Assembly: GCF_045862395.1 (NCBI RefSeq)
Contig: NZ_AP023087.1
Span: 1,116,001 to 1,180,000, forward strand
Length of the DNA stretch: 64,000 nt
Direction of reading: 5' to 3'
From: Marinicellulosiphila megalodicopiae
GTDB lineage: Bacteria > Pseudomonadota > Gammaproteobacteria > Pseudomonadales > Natronospirillaceae
A program made the position numbers and the translations under genes. The notes beneath the pieces are model-generated. The model was not told where the DNA came from and ran no database searches. It saw only the letters and a program-made list of their open reading frames with translations. Of the stretch, positions 36,467 through 45,311 are shown one piece after another. Within the stretch, counting starts at the first letter, position 1, and every line of letters begins with the position of its first letter.

Positions 36467-37210
36467 ATGACGTGTTATATTAAATCATTTTTAGTGTTGA
36501 TGCTGATCGTTTCACTTAATGCTTTTAGTGAACAATCCACAGAAGCAAGTAAGTTATATATAACCAATGGAATGGGAGATAACCACATTTACGCCAATGT
36601 TGGGCGTGCTATTTTAGTTCGCTGTTATAATCGAATCGGCATCAATATTGAAATAGTGGATGTTCCCATGGATAGAATGCTTAAAACTGTGTTAGATGAT
36701 AAAGCCGATGCCGCTTTATTTTCAAATTTTACCACGGCTCAAGAGTACAGTGAGTCGTTAGAATTGATTAATGTACCTCTGTTCAGTTTAAATATTATTG
36801 CGGCATATTTGGATGACTCTGTGAATATTTCATCAATTGATGATCTTAAAAATTACAGTACGGCAATTTTACAAGGCACTAAATCGTTTGAAAAAATATT
36901 AGAGTCAGTCGGAGCTGATTTTCAAACGGTTACAAATATTCAAAGTACCATCGATATGATGATCTATGGTCGGGTGGATTACTTTTTACATTCACAATAT
37001 GAATTTGATTCAATTTTAAGGCGAATTCCTAAGGATATAGCACCAGATATCCATTTAACTGACCCAATATTATCGATCGATCTATACCATATAATCCATA
37101 AAAAACACGCCCATTTAGCCCCATTGATTGAGTCTGAATTATTGAGCATGCAAGCAAGTGGTGAAATGCAAAATATTATAGATGATGTGATTAAAAGCTA
37201 TCAAAAATAG
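36467..37210 (+). CDS. Periplasmic solute-binding protein, family 3-like
   Basis: The protein of 247 residues has a signal peptide (about 1-21, ending AFS) and a two-lobe solute-binding fold of the SBP_bac_3 type. The N-lobe has GINIEIVDVPMDRMLKTVLDDKADAALF and the C-lobe has the STIDMMIYGRVDYFLHS segment. No ABC transporter permease or ATPase genes are adjacent, so it may be an orphan receptor or a signalling component. Ligand unknown. It converges on the DUF212 gene with 3 bp between stops. Confidence 0.7.
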   Translation: MTCYIKSFLVLMLIVSLNAFSEQSTEASKLYITNGMGDNHIYANVGRAILVRCYNRIGINIEIVDVPMDRMLKTVLDDKADAALFSNFTTAQEYSESLELINVPLFSLNIIAAYLDDSVNISSIDDLKNYSTAILQGTKSFEKILESVGADFQTVTNIQSTIDMMIYGRVDYFLHSQYEFDSILRRIPKDIAPDIHLTDPILSIDLYHIIHKKHAHLAPLIESELLSMQASGEMQNIIDDVIKSYQK

Positions 37211-37213
37211 CTA

Positions 37214-37639
37214 TCAAAAATAGTAATAAAAAATAGCAGTTGCCACTAAACAGCCAAATACCACACCCATTAAGATTTCAAATTTAGTATGACCTATGCG
37301 CTCCCGTAATGGTTTGATTTGCTCAAAATCTGTGTGCTTAACCAATTGATTTAATAACACCGATTGCTGTGCAATTTTCATGCGTAAACTGGACGCATCT
37401 AATAACACAATAAAACTCAATGTAATAGCGACGGCAAAGGCAGGGTGTTCTATGCCTTCTTTTAGTCCAATTAAGCAAGTTGTAGAACTGACAATCGCAC
37501 TGTGGTTACTGGGCATGCCACCATAACCAATTAAATCAAAAGCAAAACGTTTTGCTCGAATACAGTTAATTAAAAATTTACTGACACCAGTAACAAACCA
37601 AGCAACGAATGGAACGAGTAAATAAGAATAATCCATCAT
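37214..37639 (-). CDS. Divergent PAP2 (DUF212) family membrane phosphatase candidate
   Basis: The 141-residue membrane protein belongs to the divergent PAP2/DUF212 (YuiD-like) family. The GYGGMPSNHSAIVSS segment (about residues 38-52) carries the PSNHSA motif of the PAP2-like active site, and GHTKFEILMG near residue 115 is the second conserved histidine box. The start directly abuts the stop of the UbiA-like gene. In the mycobacterial DPA locus a PAP2 protein (Rv3807c) has the same neighbour and is proposed to dephosphorylate decaprenylphosphoryl-5-phosphoribose. That role here is inference. Confidence 0.75.
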   Translation of the reverse strand: MMDYSYLLVPFVAWFVTGVSKFLINCIRAKRFAFDLIGYGGMPSNHSAIVSSTTCLIGLKEGIEHPAFAVAITLSFIVLLDASSLRMKIAQQSVLLNQLVKHTDFEQIKPLRERIGHTKFEILMGVVFGCLVATAIFYYYF

Positions 37640-38536
37640 TTAAACTGCCACTGATATAGCTGATGGCCATAGTGCCCACATGCTGACACCGATCCAGCAT
37701 AAAATACATACTATTAATTGCCAATCTGAGTAAAGCGCATCCGTTGGTGATTCACCTTCTTCGTTGGCCTCCACAATAAACCAGTATCTAAATAAACCAA
37801 ATAATACAAACGGAATCGTCAATACCATGTCTTCATGTTTATCCATAACGAATAAACTATAAAATAAAAGTGCTGCAGTGGCGGCCATTTCAGCATAGCG
37901 CTCTACTAAACTGACTGTGTAATGCTCTAAAACTTTACGACCTTGGTCTCCTGATAATTGTAATTCTTGGCGGCGTTTAACGGCAGCTAAAAATAACGCC
38001 AGAGACAGGGTAGTCACAAACATCCAAGAAGATAAATCTACATCTAATGCCTCAGCGCCTGCCCATGTTCGTAAAACAAACCCAATGGCAATAATAAAAA
38101 TATCCACAACAGGCTGATGTTTGAGCACAAAAGAGTAAGCTAAATTGAGAACTAAATATCCAGCAATCACTAGAATACTTTGAGGGTGAAATACAAACCC
38201 TAGCCCTAAACATGCATATAAAACCACTAATAACATAATGCCTTGGGCAGGTTTGACTATGCCTTGAGCCAAAGGGCGTGTTTTGGATTTTTTGGGATGT
38301 TTTCGATCCGCTTCAATATCGTGTAAATCATTTAATATGTATGTGGCTGATGAGGCACAGCAAAATAAAATCATCACAATTAAGGACTGCGTCACACTAT
38401 GAAAATCTAGAAATAATCCAGTAAACATCAGCGGAGCTAAAACAAATGTATTTTTAATCCATTGTTTAGGTCGCATTAATCGTAATAAACCCAGTACAAC
38501 GGTTTTCTTGCTAGGGGTATCAGTGGTAAAGTGCAT
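37640..38536 (-). CDS. Decaprenyl-phosphate phosphoribosyltransferase-like UbiA protein
   Basis: The 298-residue membrane protein of the UbiA superfamily has about nine helices. The first Asp-rich motif is ILNDLHDIEADRKHPKKSKTRPLA (about residues 66-90), with the HPKKxxRP signature of DPPR synthases (Rv3806c type) that use PRPP instead of prenyl diphosphate-accepting aromatics. The second motif is YSFVLKHQPVVDIFII. The predicted reaction is transfer of 5-phosphoribose from PRPP to polyprenyl phosphate, the first step of DPA synthesis. It diverges from the GtrA gene with only 20 bp between start codons. Confidence 0.85.
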   Translation of the reverse strand: MHFTTDTPSKKTVVLGLLRLMRPKQWIKNTFVLAPLMFTGLFLDFHSVTQSLIVMILFCCASSATYILNDLHDIEADRKHPKKSKTRPLAQGIVKPAQGIMLLVVLYACLGLGFVFHPQSILVIAGYLVLNLAYSFVLKHQPVVDIFIIAIGFVLRTWAGAEALDVDLSSWMFVTTLSLALFLAAVKRRQELQLSGDQGRKVLEHYTVSLVERYAEMAATAALLFYSLFVMDKHEDMVLTIPFVLFGLFRYWFIVEANEEGESPTDALYSDWQLIVCILCWIGVSMWALWPSAISVAV

Positions 38537-38556
38537 GTTTTTTTAGCCGTAGTTCT

Positions 38557-38973
38557 ATGAAAAGTTCAGTAAAATACACTAAATTAGTGTTGTTTGCCAT
38601 CATCGCGATAATCAGCAATCTACTTGGTCAAGAGCTAAGTTTAACTTTTTATTCACAGCAATATTCGATAATGTTGTCGATTTTTATCGGCACTGGAACG
38701 GGCTTAATAGTAAAATACTGGCTTGATAAAACATTTCTATTTTCCTATCAAACCACAAGCGTAAAGCACGAAGGTAAAACGTTTTTCTTGTACACATTAA
38801 TGGGAATCGTCACAACGTGTATTTTTTGGTTAACCGAATTGAGTTTTGAATGGATCTTTCAAGATAAAACCATGCGATATATAGGCGCAGTTTTAGGGTT
38901 AACTTTAGGGTATTACATCAAATATATTCTTGATGGAAAATTTGTATTTGTAGAGCAAAAAAATGAACAATGA
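38557..38973 (+). CDS. GtrA-family membrane protein
   Basis: This four-helix membrane protein (138 aa) of the GtrA family is linked to flipping or presenting polyprenyl-linked sugars. Helices lie at about 8-26, 38-56, 78-100 and 108-128, with the typical KYWLDKTFLF and KYILDGKFVF repeats. Rv3789, the first gene of the mycobacterial dprE cluster, is also GtrA-like. It overlaps the DprE1-like gene by 11 bp. Confidence 0.85.
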   Translation: MKSSVKYTKLVLFAIIAIISNLLGQELSLTFYSQQYSIMLSIFIGTGTGLIVKYWLDKTFLFSYQTTSVKHEGKTFFLYTLMGIVTTCIFWLTELSFEWIFQDKTMRYIGAVLGLTLGYYIKYILDGKFVFVEQKNEQ

Positions 38974-40285
38974 CACTCAAATAAGCAAAATCCAAAGCTG
39001 GGGAAATTTTCCCCAGGTGCAGTCTAAGCAATCTTTTTCTCGTTATATTGAAGATGTAAGAGCACAATTACTTAAACCTGAATCGTTAATTGCTAGAGGT
39101 CAAGGCCGAAGTTATGGCGATAGCGCGCTTGCCCCGGATACATTAAACACAACGTTAATGAATCAATTTATTGATTTTGATTCCCAAGCGGGTGAGTTAA
39201 CTTGTTTTGCTGGCACTACCCTTGAACAAATATTAACTAGCTTCACCCCAAAAGGCTGGACGTTATTAGTGACCCCTGGCACTAAATACATAACAGTTGC
39301 TGGTGCAATCGCAAGTGACGTGCATGGAAAAAACCATCATTTTAAAGGCTGTTTTAGCCAGTGCGTAAAATCCATTACATTAATGTTGGCAAGTGGTGAG
39401 TTAATTGATTGCTCAAGTACATTAAATGCCGATCTATTTAAAGCAACCTGCGCGGGTATGGGATTAACAGGTGTTATTGTTAAAGTTACCCTGCAATTAA
39501 AAGCGACTCAAACCAGTTATTTTTTACAAGACACCTATAAAGCCAATAACATCAAACACGCTTTAGAATTGTTTGAGCAAAATCAACATTGTGATTATCA
39601 CGTTGCGTGGATAGATTGTTTGGCAACCGGTGATCAATTAGGTCGATCTGTAGTAATGACGGCAACAGATGCAAACCGACAAGAACTTAAAATACATAAA
39701 CCAGCTAAATTGAATGTCCCATTTTTTATGCCAAATATCACCATGAATTCGTTATCAATTGGTGCATTTAATAAATTGTATTTCAACAAAGCCTCAAACA
39801 CACAAAACGAATTAGTGCATTACGATAGTTTTTATTACCCGTTAGATGGCATATTAAATTGGAATCGTTTATACGGTAAAAACGGCTTTGTGCAGTATCA
39901 ATTTGTAGTGCCAAAACAAAATGGCTTAGAAGCATTAACCTTAATACTAGAAAAAATCGCCGCCTCCAAACAAGGCTCGTGTTTAACGGTATTAAAAGAA
40001 TTAGGTGAAGCGAATGAAAACTATTTATCGTTTCCCATGAAAGGCTACACGTTAGCCTTGGATTTTAAAGTGACTCCCAAAATTTGGGCGTTATTGGATG
40101 AACTTGATGAATTGGTTTTAAAATACGGCGGACGTTTGTATTTATGCAAAGACGCACGTATGAGTGAACAAACCTTTAAACAAAGCTACCCTCAGTGGAC
40201 ACAATTGCAAAACGTACGTAAAGAGTATGGCAGTTTGCATAAATTTAATTCAACACAATCGAATAGACTAGGATTACACCCATGA
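38963..40285 (+). CDS. dprE1: Decaprenylphosphoryl-beta-D-ribose 2'-oxidase, DprE1-like
   Basis: This FAD-dependent oxidase of 440 residues is the first half of the DPR to DPA epimerase. FAD-binding motifs: RGQGRSYGDSAL (about residue 45) and TPGTKYITVAGAIASDVHGKNHH (about residues 100-122, His121 equivalent to mycobacterial His132). C-terminal substrate-domain landmarks are FYYPLD, GFVQYQFVVP and GGRLYLCKDAR, with Lys396 matching the catalytic Lys418. The position of mycobacterial Cys387, target of covalent benzothiazinones, is Ala365 here. It overlaps neighbours on both sides (11 and 4 bp). Confidence 0.9.
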   Translation: MNNDTQISKIQSWGNFPQVQSKQSFSRYIEDVRAQLLKPESLIARGQGRSYGDSALAPDTLNTTLMNQFIDFDSQAGELTCFAGTTLEQILTSFTPKGWTLLVTPGTKYITVAGAIASDVHGKNHHFKGCFSQCVKSITLMLASGELIDCSSTLNADLFKATCAGMGLTGVIVKVTLQLKATQTSYFLQDTYKANNIKHALELFEQNQHCDYHVAWIDCLATGDQLGRSVVMTATDANRQELKIHKPAKLNVPFFMPNITMNSLSIGAFNKLYFNKASNTQNELVHYDSFYYPLDGILNWNRLYGKNGFVQYQFVVPKQNGLEALTLILEKIAASKQGSCLTVLKELGEANENYLSFPMKGYTLALDFKVTPKIWALLDELDELVLKYGGRLYLCKDARMSEQTFKQSYPQWTQLQNVRKEYGSLHKFNSTQSNRLGLHP

Positions 40286-41022
40286 AAAATATCGTCATTA
40301 TCGGTGCAACATCAGCAATGGCCCAAGAAGTCGCAAAACAATATGCCGATCAAAGCAACCGTTTATATTTAGTGGCTAGAAACGAAGAAAAATTAAAAGT
40401 CATCGCCCAAGATTGTCGTGTCAGAAGTGGCCAAATGGTTGATGAGTTTATTGCAGATTTAACCGACCGTACCCAAATTAATAAAATGTTTGAAGACATT
40501 CAAACAAAGCTTCCACATATTGATGTCATGTTAGTTGCCCACGGCACATTACCAGATCAAAAACAGTGCGAACAAAATGTTGATAAGGCATTAAGAGCGA
40601 TTGCTGAAAATGGTCTAAGTGCAATTAATATTTTGACCATTGCAGCTAATATATTTGAATCACAAAAAAGAGGAACAATTGCTGTTATTTCATCTGTAGC
40701 AGGCATGCGTGGAAGACAGTCCAATTATGTTTATGGCAGCGCAAAATCGATGGTTAGCACGTTTGTACAAGGTTTGCGTAATCGTTTATGTAAAAGTCAT
40801 GTTCATATTGTGGATATTAAACCAGGGTTTGTAGATACCCCAATGACAGCTCATATTACTAAAAAAGGCGCATTATGGGCCTCAAGTGAACAAGTTGGCA
40901 CAATCATCATAAGCGCAATTGATAAGAAAAAGAACACAGTATTCGCCCCATTTTTTTGGCGATATATTATGCAGATTATTACGTCAATTCCGGAATCCAT
41001 TTTCAAAAAACTTTCTCTCTAA
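40282..41022 (+). CDS. dprE2: Decaprenylphosphoryl-2-keto-erythro-pentose reductase, DprE2-like SDR
   Basis: This short-chain dehydrogenase of 246 residues is the NADH-dependent second half of the DPR epimerase. The nucleotide motif is GATSAMA, as in DprE2 proteins. Others are AHGTL (NNAG equivalent), the catalytic Ser in VISSVAG and YVYGSAK. The last 25 residues (PFFWRYIMQIITSIPESIF) are hydrophobic, consistent with membrane association. It overlaps dprE1 by 4 bp. A different SDR role is possible in isolation, but the neighbour makes this assignment strong. Confidence 0.87.
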   Translation: MKNIVIIGATSAMAQEVAKQYADQSNRLYLVARNEEKLKVIAQDCRVRSGQMVDEFIADLTDRTQINKMFEDIQTKLPHIDVMLVAHGTLPDQKQCEQNVDKALRAIAENGLSAINILTIAANIFESQKRGTIAVISSVAGMRGRQSNYVYGSAKSMVSTFVQGLRNRLCKSHVHIVDIKPGFVDTPMTAHITKKGALWASSEQVGTIIISAIDKKKNTVFAPFFWRYIMQIITSIPESIFKKLSL

Positions 41023-41045
41023 TTTAATTACAATAAAGGTTTGTT

Positions 41046-42836
41046 ATGAATCCACATTTCACTAAATACGGTTATTGGTATTTAACCGGAATATTATTTT
41101 TATTACCTGCTAGCTGGTTAATGGCAACATTGGTTAATTCATTCCAAGATGTGAATGGTCGAATGTTGTTTACTCATGCGCCTTTTCTCAAAACTAGTTT
41201 TACGCATTTTAGTTACTTTATTATGCTCACAGTTTTGGTTGTGTTTTTTATTTTGAATCTTTTATATTTTCAAAAAAAACAGATAGATTTTTTTAGAATA
41301 TTAAAAACCCACGCCCTTGAACTTTCCTTTTTATTATTGGCAACAGTATTAGTTTATTTTTCAGTAGAACAAGAGCTTCGAGTCTTTGCTGATGAATCAA
41401 ATTTAGCTGCCATAGCTAAGTCAATGACATACGACAACACCGTGTATAATTCGACAATGGGTAATTATTATTATCAAGATTATCGCTCTTTTAGTAATGT
41501 CACACCTAAACGCCCTTTGATATTTCCAACGTTAGTCGCAGTATTACATACTATTTCTGGTTATCGAATTGCTAATATATTTATATTAAATTCAATGGTG
41601 TTATTTGCATTGTTGTCCATTATTTATTTTATGGTCAAAACCCGCTTTGGACTAATTGCTGCGATTTCATCGGTATTTTTAGTATTAGCGCAACCCGTTG
41701 TTTCCATCACGTCTTCTTCTGGTGGATTTGATATCCTATCCACTTTATTTGCATTATTAACCTGTATTGCATTTGCCCGTTACTACAAAGAGCAAGATGC
41801 ATTTTCATTAAGCATCTTAATTGTAACGTTTATTATTTTTGCTAACATACGTTATGAATCATTAATGTACGGCGGGTTAATGCTTGTAATGTTGTTGGTA
41901 TTTAAACGAGTAAACTGGCTTTCTATCAAACAAAATTTAATATTGGTAGGGCCGATTGTTTTATGGTTGTCACCTACAATATGGCAGCGAATACTGACAG
42001 CCGGCACTTATGAAAATCCAGATGATCGTGGTGTGTTAGCGTTAGATTCATTATTTATGGATCATGTGAGTGGGATGCTGAGTAGTCATTTACGCTTTGA
42101 TTTCTTTTTACCTTATTCGCCGATATTAACTTTTATTAGTATTGCAGTAATAATATTTTGGGTAGGGTTCCTAGTTATTAAAAATCAAACGGATAAAGCT
42201 GTGTTAGATGTATTTAAATCACCTTTAACATGGTTTTTAGTGTTGTGTTTAATAATTAATCTAATTGTGTTTTTAATGCATCATAATGGCCGATTCGATC
42301 ACCCAACTTCTTTTAGATTTTATTTGATATTTTCAATTGCAATGTCGTTAATTCCCATTACTTTGTTCTATTTTAAAAATAAAAACTTTCAATATTCGTT
42401 ATTAGGATTAAGTGTTGTATTGTTTTTGGGTTATCACTCAGCTGCGATTACCGATCGAAGTACCAAAAGTTTAACGTCTGAGCGAATTGTGAATTTTGTG
42501 AATGAAATTATTGATGAACAACCTAATAATAACTATATGTTGGTGGTTGATATTCCAGGACGATTTACTCCTCAAGATATTGCTGTGGTAAGTTTAGGCC
42601 ATGCTAAAAATAATCATCATAATTTACAAAGAAATTTAGACACTTATTTATATCAACGAACAATCGTATTTCAACGAGTAAATTTATCTACCAAAGAACC
42701 TATTGAAAGTGATCAATTACCTGAAGGTTATGTTTTACAAGAGTTAGATGGGCTTAAAATCTCTGGAGGAGAATATTTAAGAGCCTCCAAAATGTTAAGA
42801 ACCCCAAAAATTGAAAAAGAAGAAAGTAGCAAGTAA
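41046..42836 (+). CDS. GT-C type membrane glycosyltransferase, candidate arabinosyltransferase
   Basis: This 596-residue polytopic protein has about 11 helices and an acidic pair in the first extracytoplasmic loop (RVFADESNLAAIA, about residues 117-129), the usual metal/donor site of GT-C enzymes (GT39/GT83-like). A C-terminal soluble domain of about 130 residues follows. It ends the dprE operon, so its donor is predicted to be polyprenyl-phosphoryl-arabinose, as for AftA next to DprE2 in mycobacteria or TfpW-type pilin arabinosyltransferases. The acceptor is unknown. Confidence 0.75.
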   Translation: MNPHFTKYGYWYLTGILFLLPASWLMATLVNSFQDVNGRMLFTHAPFLKTSFTHFSYFIMLTVLVVFFILNLLYFQKKQIDFFRILKTHALELSFLLLATVLVYFSVEQELRVFADESNLAAIAKSMTYDNTVYNSTMGNYYYQDYRSFSNVTPKRPLIFPTLVAVLHTISGYRIANIFILNSMVLFALLSIIYFMVKTRFGLIAAISSVFLVLAQPVVSITSSSGGFDILSTLFALLTCIAFARYYKEQDAFSLSILIVTFIIFANIRYESLMYGGLMLVMLLVFKRVNWLSIKQNLILVGPIVLWLSPTIWQRILTAGTYENPDDRGVLALDSLFMDHVSGMLSSHLRFDFFLPYSPILTFISIAVIIFWVGFLVIKNQTDKAVLDVFKSPLTWFLVLCLIINLIVFLMHHNGRFDHPTSFRFYLIFSIAMSLIPITLFYFKNKNFQYSLLGLSVVLFLGYHSAAITDRSTKSLTSERIVNFVNEIIDEQPNNNYMLVVDIPGRFTPQDIAVVSLGHAKNNHHNLQRNLDTYLYQRTIVFQRVNLSTKEPIESDQLPEGYVLQELDGLKISGGEYLRASKMLRTPKIEKEESSK

Positions 42837-42851
42837 ATAAATAGGAATAAA

Positions 42852-42881
42852 AAATGCCCTTTAAAGTAAGGGCATTTTTTT
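42852..42881 (+). terminator. Terminator of dprE operon
   Basis: AAATGCCCTT / AAGGGCATTT, a 10-bp stem with a 6-nt loop, is followed by T residues, 16 bp after the glycosyltransferase stop. Confidence 0.9.
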
Positions 42882-42921
42882 GTCTAAAAAGAGTAAATGT
42901 AATTGATCAGATTGAATTAAT

Positions 42922-43683
42922 TCACAATCGCATTTCAATGCCAGCATCTTGCATCGCAAGTTTGGCCTCTTCAATACTGTATTCACCAAAATGAAAAATA
43001 CTGGCAGCTAATACTGCATCTGCGTGTCCTTCAAGTACACCATCAATTAAATGCTGTAAATTACCTACACCGCCTGATGCAATAACCGGAATATTCACTG
43101 CATCTGAAACCGCACGAGTTAACGCTAAATCAAAGCCTTTTTTAACGCCGTCTTGATCCATTGATGTTAATAGAATTTCACCTGCGCCATAGTTTTCCAT
43201 TTTGATTGCCCATTCAATGGCATCAATACCTGTGTCGTTACGGCCACCGTGAGTAAATATGTCCCACTTGTTTTCGCCAACTTGCTTAGCGTCTATCGCC
43301 ACAACAATACACTGGTTACCAAAACGCTCGGCTGCTTCTTTAACAAATTCAGGGCGTTTTACCGCAGCTGAATTAATACCCACTTTGTCAGCACCGGCTC
43401 TTAGCATTCTTTGAATGTCGTCTAATTCACGAATACCACCGCCAACCGTTAAAGGTATAAACACTTCAGCTGCCATTTTACGAACGGTGTCTTCCATCGT
43501 ATCTCGGCCTTCATGTGTAGCAGTAATATCTAAAAACGTAATTTCGTCAGCGCCTTGTTCGTTATAGCGTTTGGCGACTTCAACAGGATCGCCCGCATCT
43601 TTAATATCTAAAAATTGCACGCCTTTTACAACGCGGCCATTATCAACATCTAAACAAGGAATTATTCGTTTTGCTAAACCCAT
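42922..43683 (-). CDS. hisF: Imidazole glycerol phosphate synthase cyclase subunit
   Basis: HisF makes IGP and AICAR from PRFAR using ammonia from HisH. The 253-residue TIM barrel has the catalytic Asp in IIPCLDVDNGRVVKG and the second in VVAIDAK, the phosphate loops GGGIREL and ASGGVGN, and LLTSMDQDG. It follows hisH with a 2-bp gap. The usual partner hisA is not between them. Confidence 0.98.
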   Translation of the reverse strand: MGLAKRIIPCLDVDNGRVVKGVQFLDIKDAGDPVEVAKRYNEQGADEITFLDITATHEGRDTMEDTVRKMAAEVFIPLTVGGGIRELDDIQRMLRAGADKVGINSAAVKRPEFVKEAAERFGNQCIVVAIDAKQVGENKWDIFTHGGRNDTGIDAIEWAIKMENYGAGEILLTSMDQDGVKKGFDLALTRAVSDAVNIPVIASGGVGNLQHLIDGVLEGHADAVLAASIFHFGEYSIEEAKLAMQDAGIEMRL

Positions 43684-43685
43684 GA

Positions 43686-44336
43686 TTATACTTTCCCATT
43701 CCAGTTGACGAAATTTTTCAATAATTGCAAACCTGCATCGTGAGATTTTTCAGGATGAAACTGAGTGGCAAATACATTGTCCTTTGCAATCACAGCACAA
43801 AAATCTTCACCGTAAGTGGTTTGACCCATCAAGTATTGATTGTCTTTTAAATGAGCGTGATAAGTATGCACATAATAAAAACGCGTGTTGTCTTCAATGT
43901 TGTTCCACAACGGATGCTTTTGAGTTTGCTTAACTTGATTCCAACCCATGTGAGGAATTTTTAATGCACGACCCTCTACATCATTGCCTGCATCAAAATG
44001 CACAACATCGCCTTCAAACACACTCAAACAGTTCACACCGTTGTTTTCTTGAGAGTGATTTAATAACGCTTGCATGCCCACACAAATACCTAAAAATGGC
44101 GTGCCTTTTTTGATGACTTCGTGAACGATTTTATCAACATTAAATTTAATCATTTCGCCCATGCAATCGCGCATGGCGCCAACGCCCGGTAAAATAACAT
44201 GGGTCGCATTTAAAATAGTGTCGTGATCATTAGTGATGATTAGCTTCGCATTAGGCGCGACTTTTTCAATGGCTTTGCCAACACTGTGCAAATTGCCCAT
44301 TCCGTAATCGATCACTGCAACAGTGGTTTGATTCAT
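43686..44336 (-). CDS. hisH: Imidazole glycerol phosphate synthase glutaminase subunit
   Basis: HisH is a class I glutamine amidotransferase. The ATG at 44336 is preferred (MNQTTVAVIDYGMGN) over an in-frame TTG five codons upstream, giving 216 residues. Catalytic residues: Cys in FLGICVGMQALL and the His-Glu pair in QFHPEKS. It is separated from hisB by 188 bp containing a hairpin. Confidence 0.97.
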   Translation of the reverse strand: MNQTTVAVIDYGMGNLHSVGKAIEKVAPNAKLIITNDHDTILNATHVILPGVGAMRDCMGEMIKFNVDKIVHEVIKKGTPFLGICVGMQALLNHSQENNGVNCLSVFEGDVVHFDAGNDVEGRALKIPHMGWNQVKQTQKHPLWNNIEDNTRFYYVHTYHAHLKDNQYLMGQTTYGEDFCAVIAKDNVFATQFHPEKSHDAGLQLLKNFVNWNGKV

Positions 44337-44453
44337 ATTAGTAATTCTCAATTAATATGGTATTGAATATTTAAGGATAGGTGTAATCATGTTTGAGATT
44401 GTTCAAACAATGACAGTATTTAATTTTATGTAAAACGACGCCTAATGCGCGGC

Positions 44454-44493
44454 ATAAAAACGGGAGTTTACACTTGTAAATGACCGTTTTTAT
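44454..44493 (-). terminator. Hairpin between hisB and hisH
   Basis: Stem ATAAAAACGG / CCGTTTTTAT plus inner TTTAC / GTAAA with a 4-nt loop, about 30 bp after the hisB stop. On the minus strand the stem ends in TTTTTAT, so it probably ends or attenuates hisB transcription. Confidence 0.7.
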
Positions 44494-44524
44494 AACAAAG
44501 CAGAAGGAGGTGTTTTATATGAAA

Positions 44525-45115
44525 TTATAGAGCGCCTTTTGTTGAGGGTAGAATACCTTGCATACGCTCATCAGGCGTTGCCGCCATACGCAGTGCGCGA
44601 CCAAATGCTTTAAACACGGTTTCGATTTGGTGGTGAGCATTGTGCCCACGTAAATTATCGATGTGTAATGTTGCGCCTGCATGGTTCACAAACCCTTGGA
44701 AGAATTCATAAAACAATTCGCAATCAAACCCGCCAACCGCACCTTTAGTAAAAGGAATATGATATTCCAAACCAGGGCGACCAGAAAAATCAATCACAAC
44801 TCTTGAAAGCGCTTCATCTAATGGTACATAAGCATGGCCATAACGCGTAATGCCGACTTTATCGCCTAAGGCTATTTTAAACGCTTGGCCGATGGTAATA
44901 CCTAAGTCTTCAGCCGCGTGATGATCATCAATGTGGTGATCGCCATTGCAATCAAATGTAATATCAATCATACCGTGACGACAAATTTGGTCGATCATGT
45001 GCTCTAAAAACGGCATTTTAGAGGTGAAATCTTTTTTGCCTGTGCCATCTAAATTGATACTAACGCTAATTTGCGTTTCTGATGTATTGCGGGTGACTTG
45101 CGCAGTACGAGCCAT
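44525..45115 (-). CDS. hisB: Imidazoleglycerol-phosphate dehydratase (monofunctional)
   Basis: IGPD removes water from IGP in histidine synthesis. The 196 residues are the dehydratase only, without the N-terminal HAD phosphatase of the E. coli bifunctional form. The metal-binding motifs DHHAAEDLGI, FLEHMIDQICRHG and GHNAHHQIETVFKA are intact. Confidence 0.98.
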   Translation of the reverse strand: MARTAQVTRNTSETQISVSINLDGTGKKDFTSKMPFLEHMIDQICRHGMIDITFDCNGDHHIDDHHAAEDLGITIGQAFKIALGDKVGITRYGHAYVPLDEALSRVVIDFSGRPGLEYHIPFTKGAVGGFDCELFYEFFQGFVNHAGATLHIDNLRGHNAHHQIETVFKAFGRALRMAATPDERMQGILPSTKGAL

Positions 45116-45268
45116 AACGTGCTCCTAAAAAAAGGGAAAAGTGAGATAAATGATAATGGCGGCAATTATAACTGGTTTTGTGGGTAAATTTCACCCTTTC
45201 TTGCGTTTTGTCAGGTGATCGATAAATCTTGAATAATAGGGGAGGGGATGTGCTTTAAAATAGAGAAA

Positions 45269-45299
45269 AGCGCTTATTATAATTGCTTATAAAAGCGCT
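45269..45299 (-). terminator. Terminator of minus-strand bacterioferritin gene
   Basis: AGCGCTT (45269-45275) pairs with AAGCGCT (45293-45299). On the minus strand the stem is followed by TTTCTC. It lies 13 bp after the bacterioferritin stop. Confidence 0.6.
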
Positions 45300-45311
45300 A
45301 AACAAATGAGG

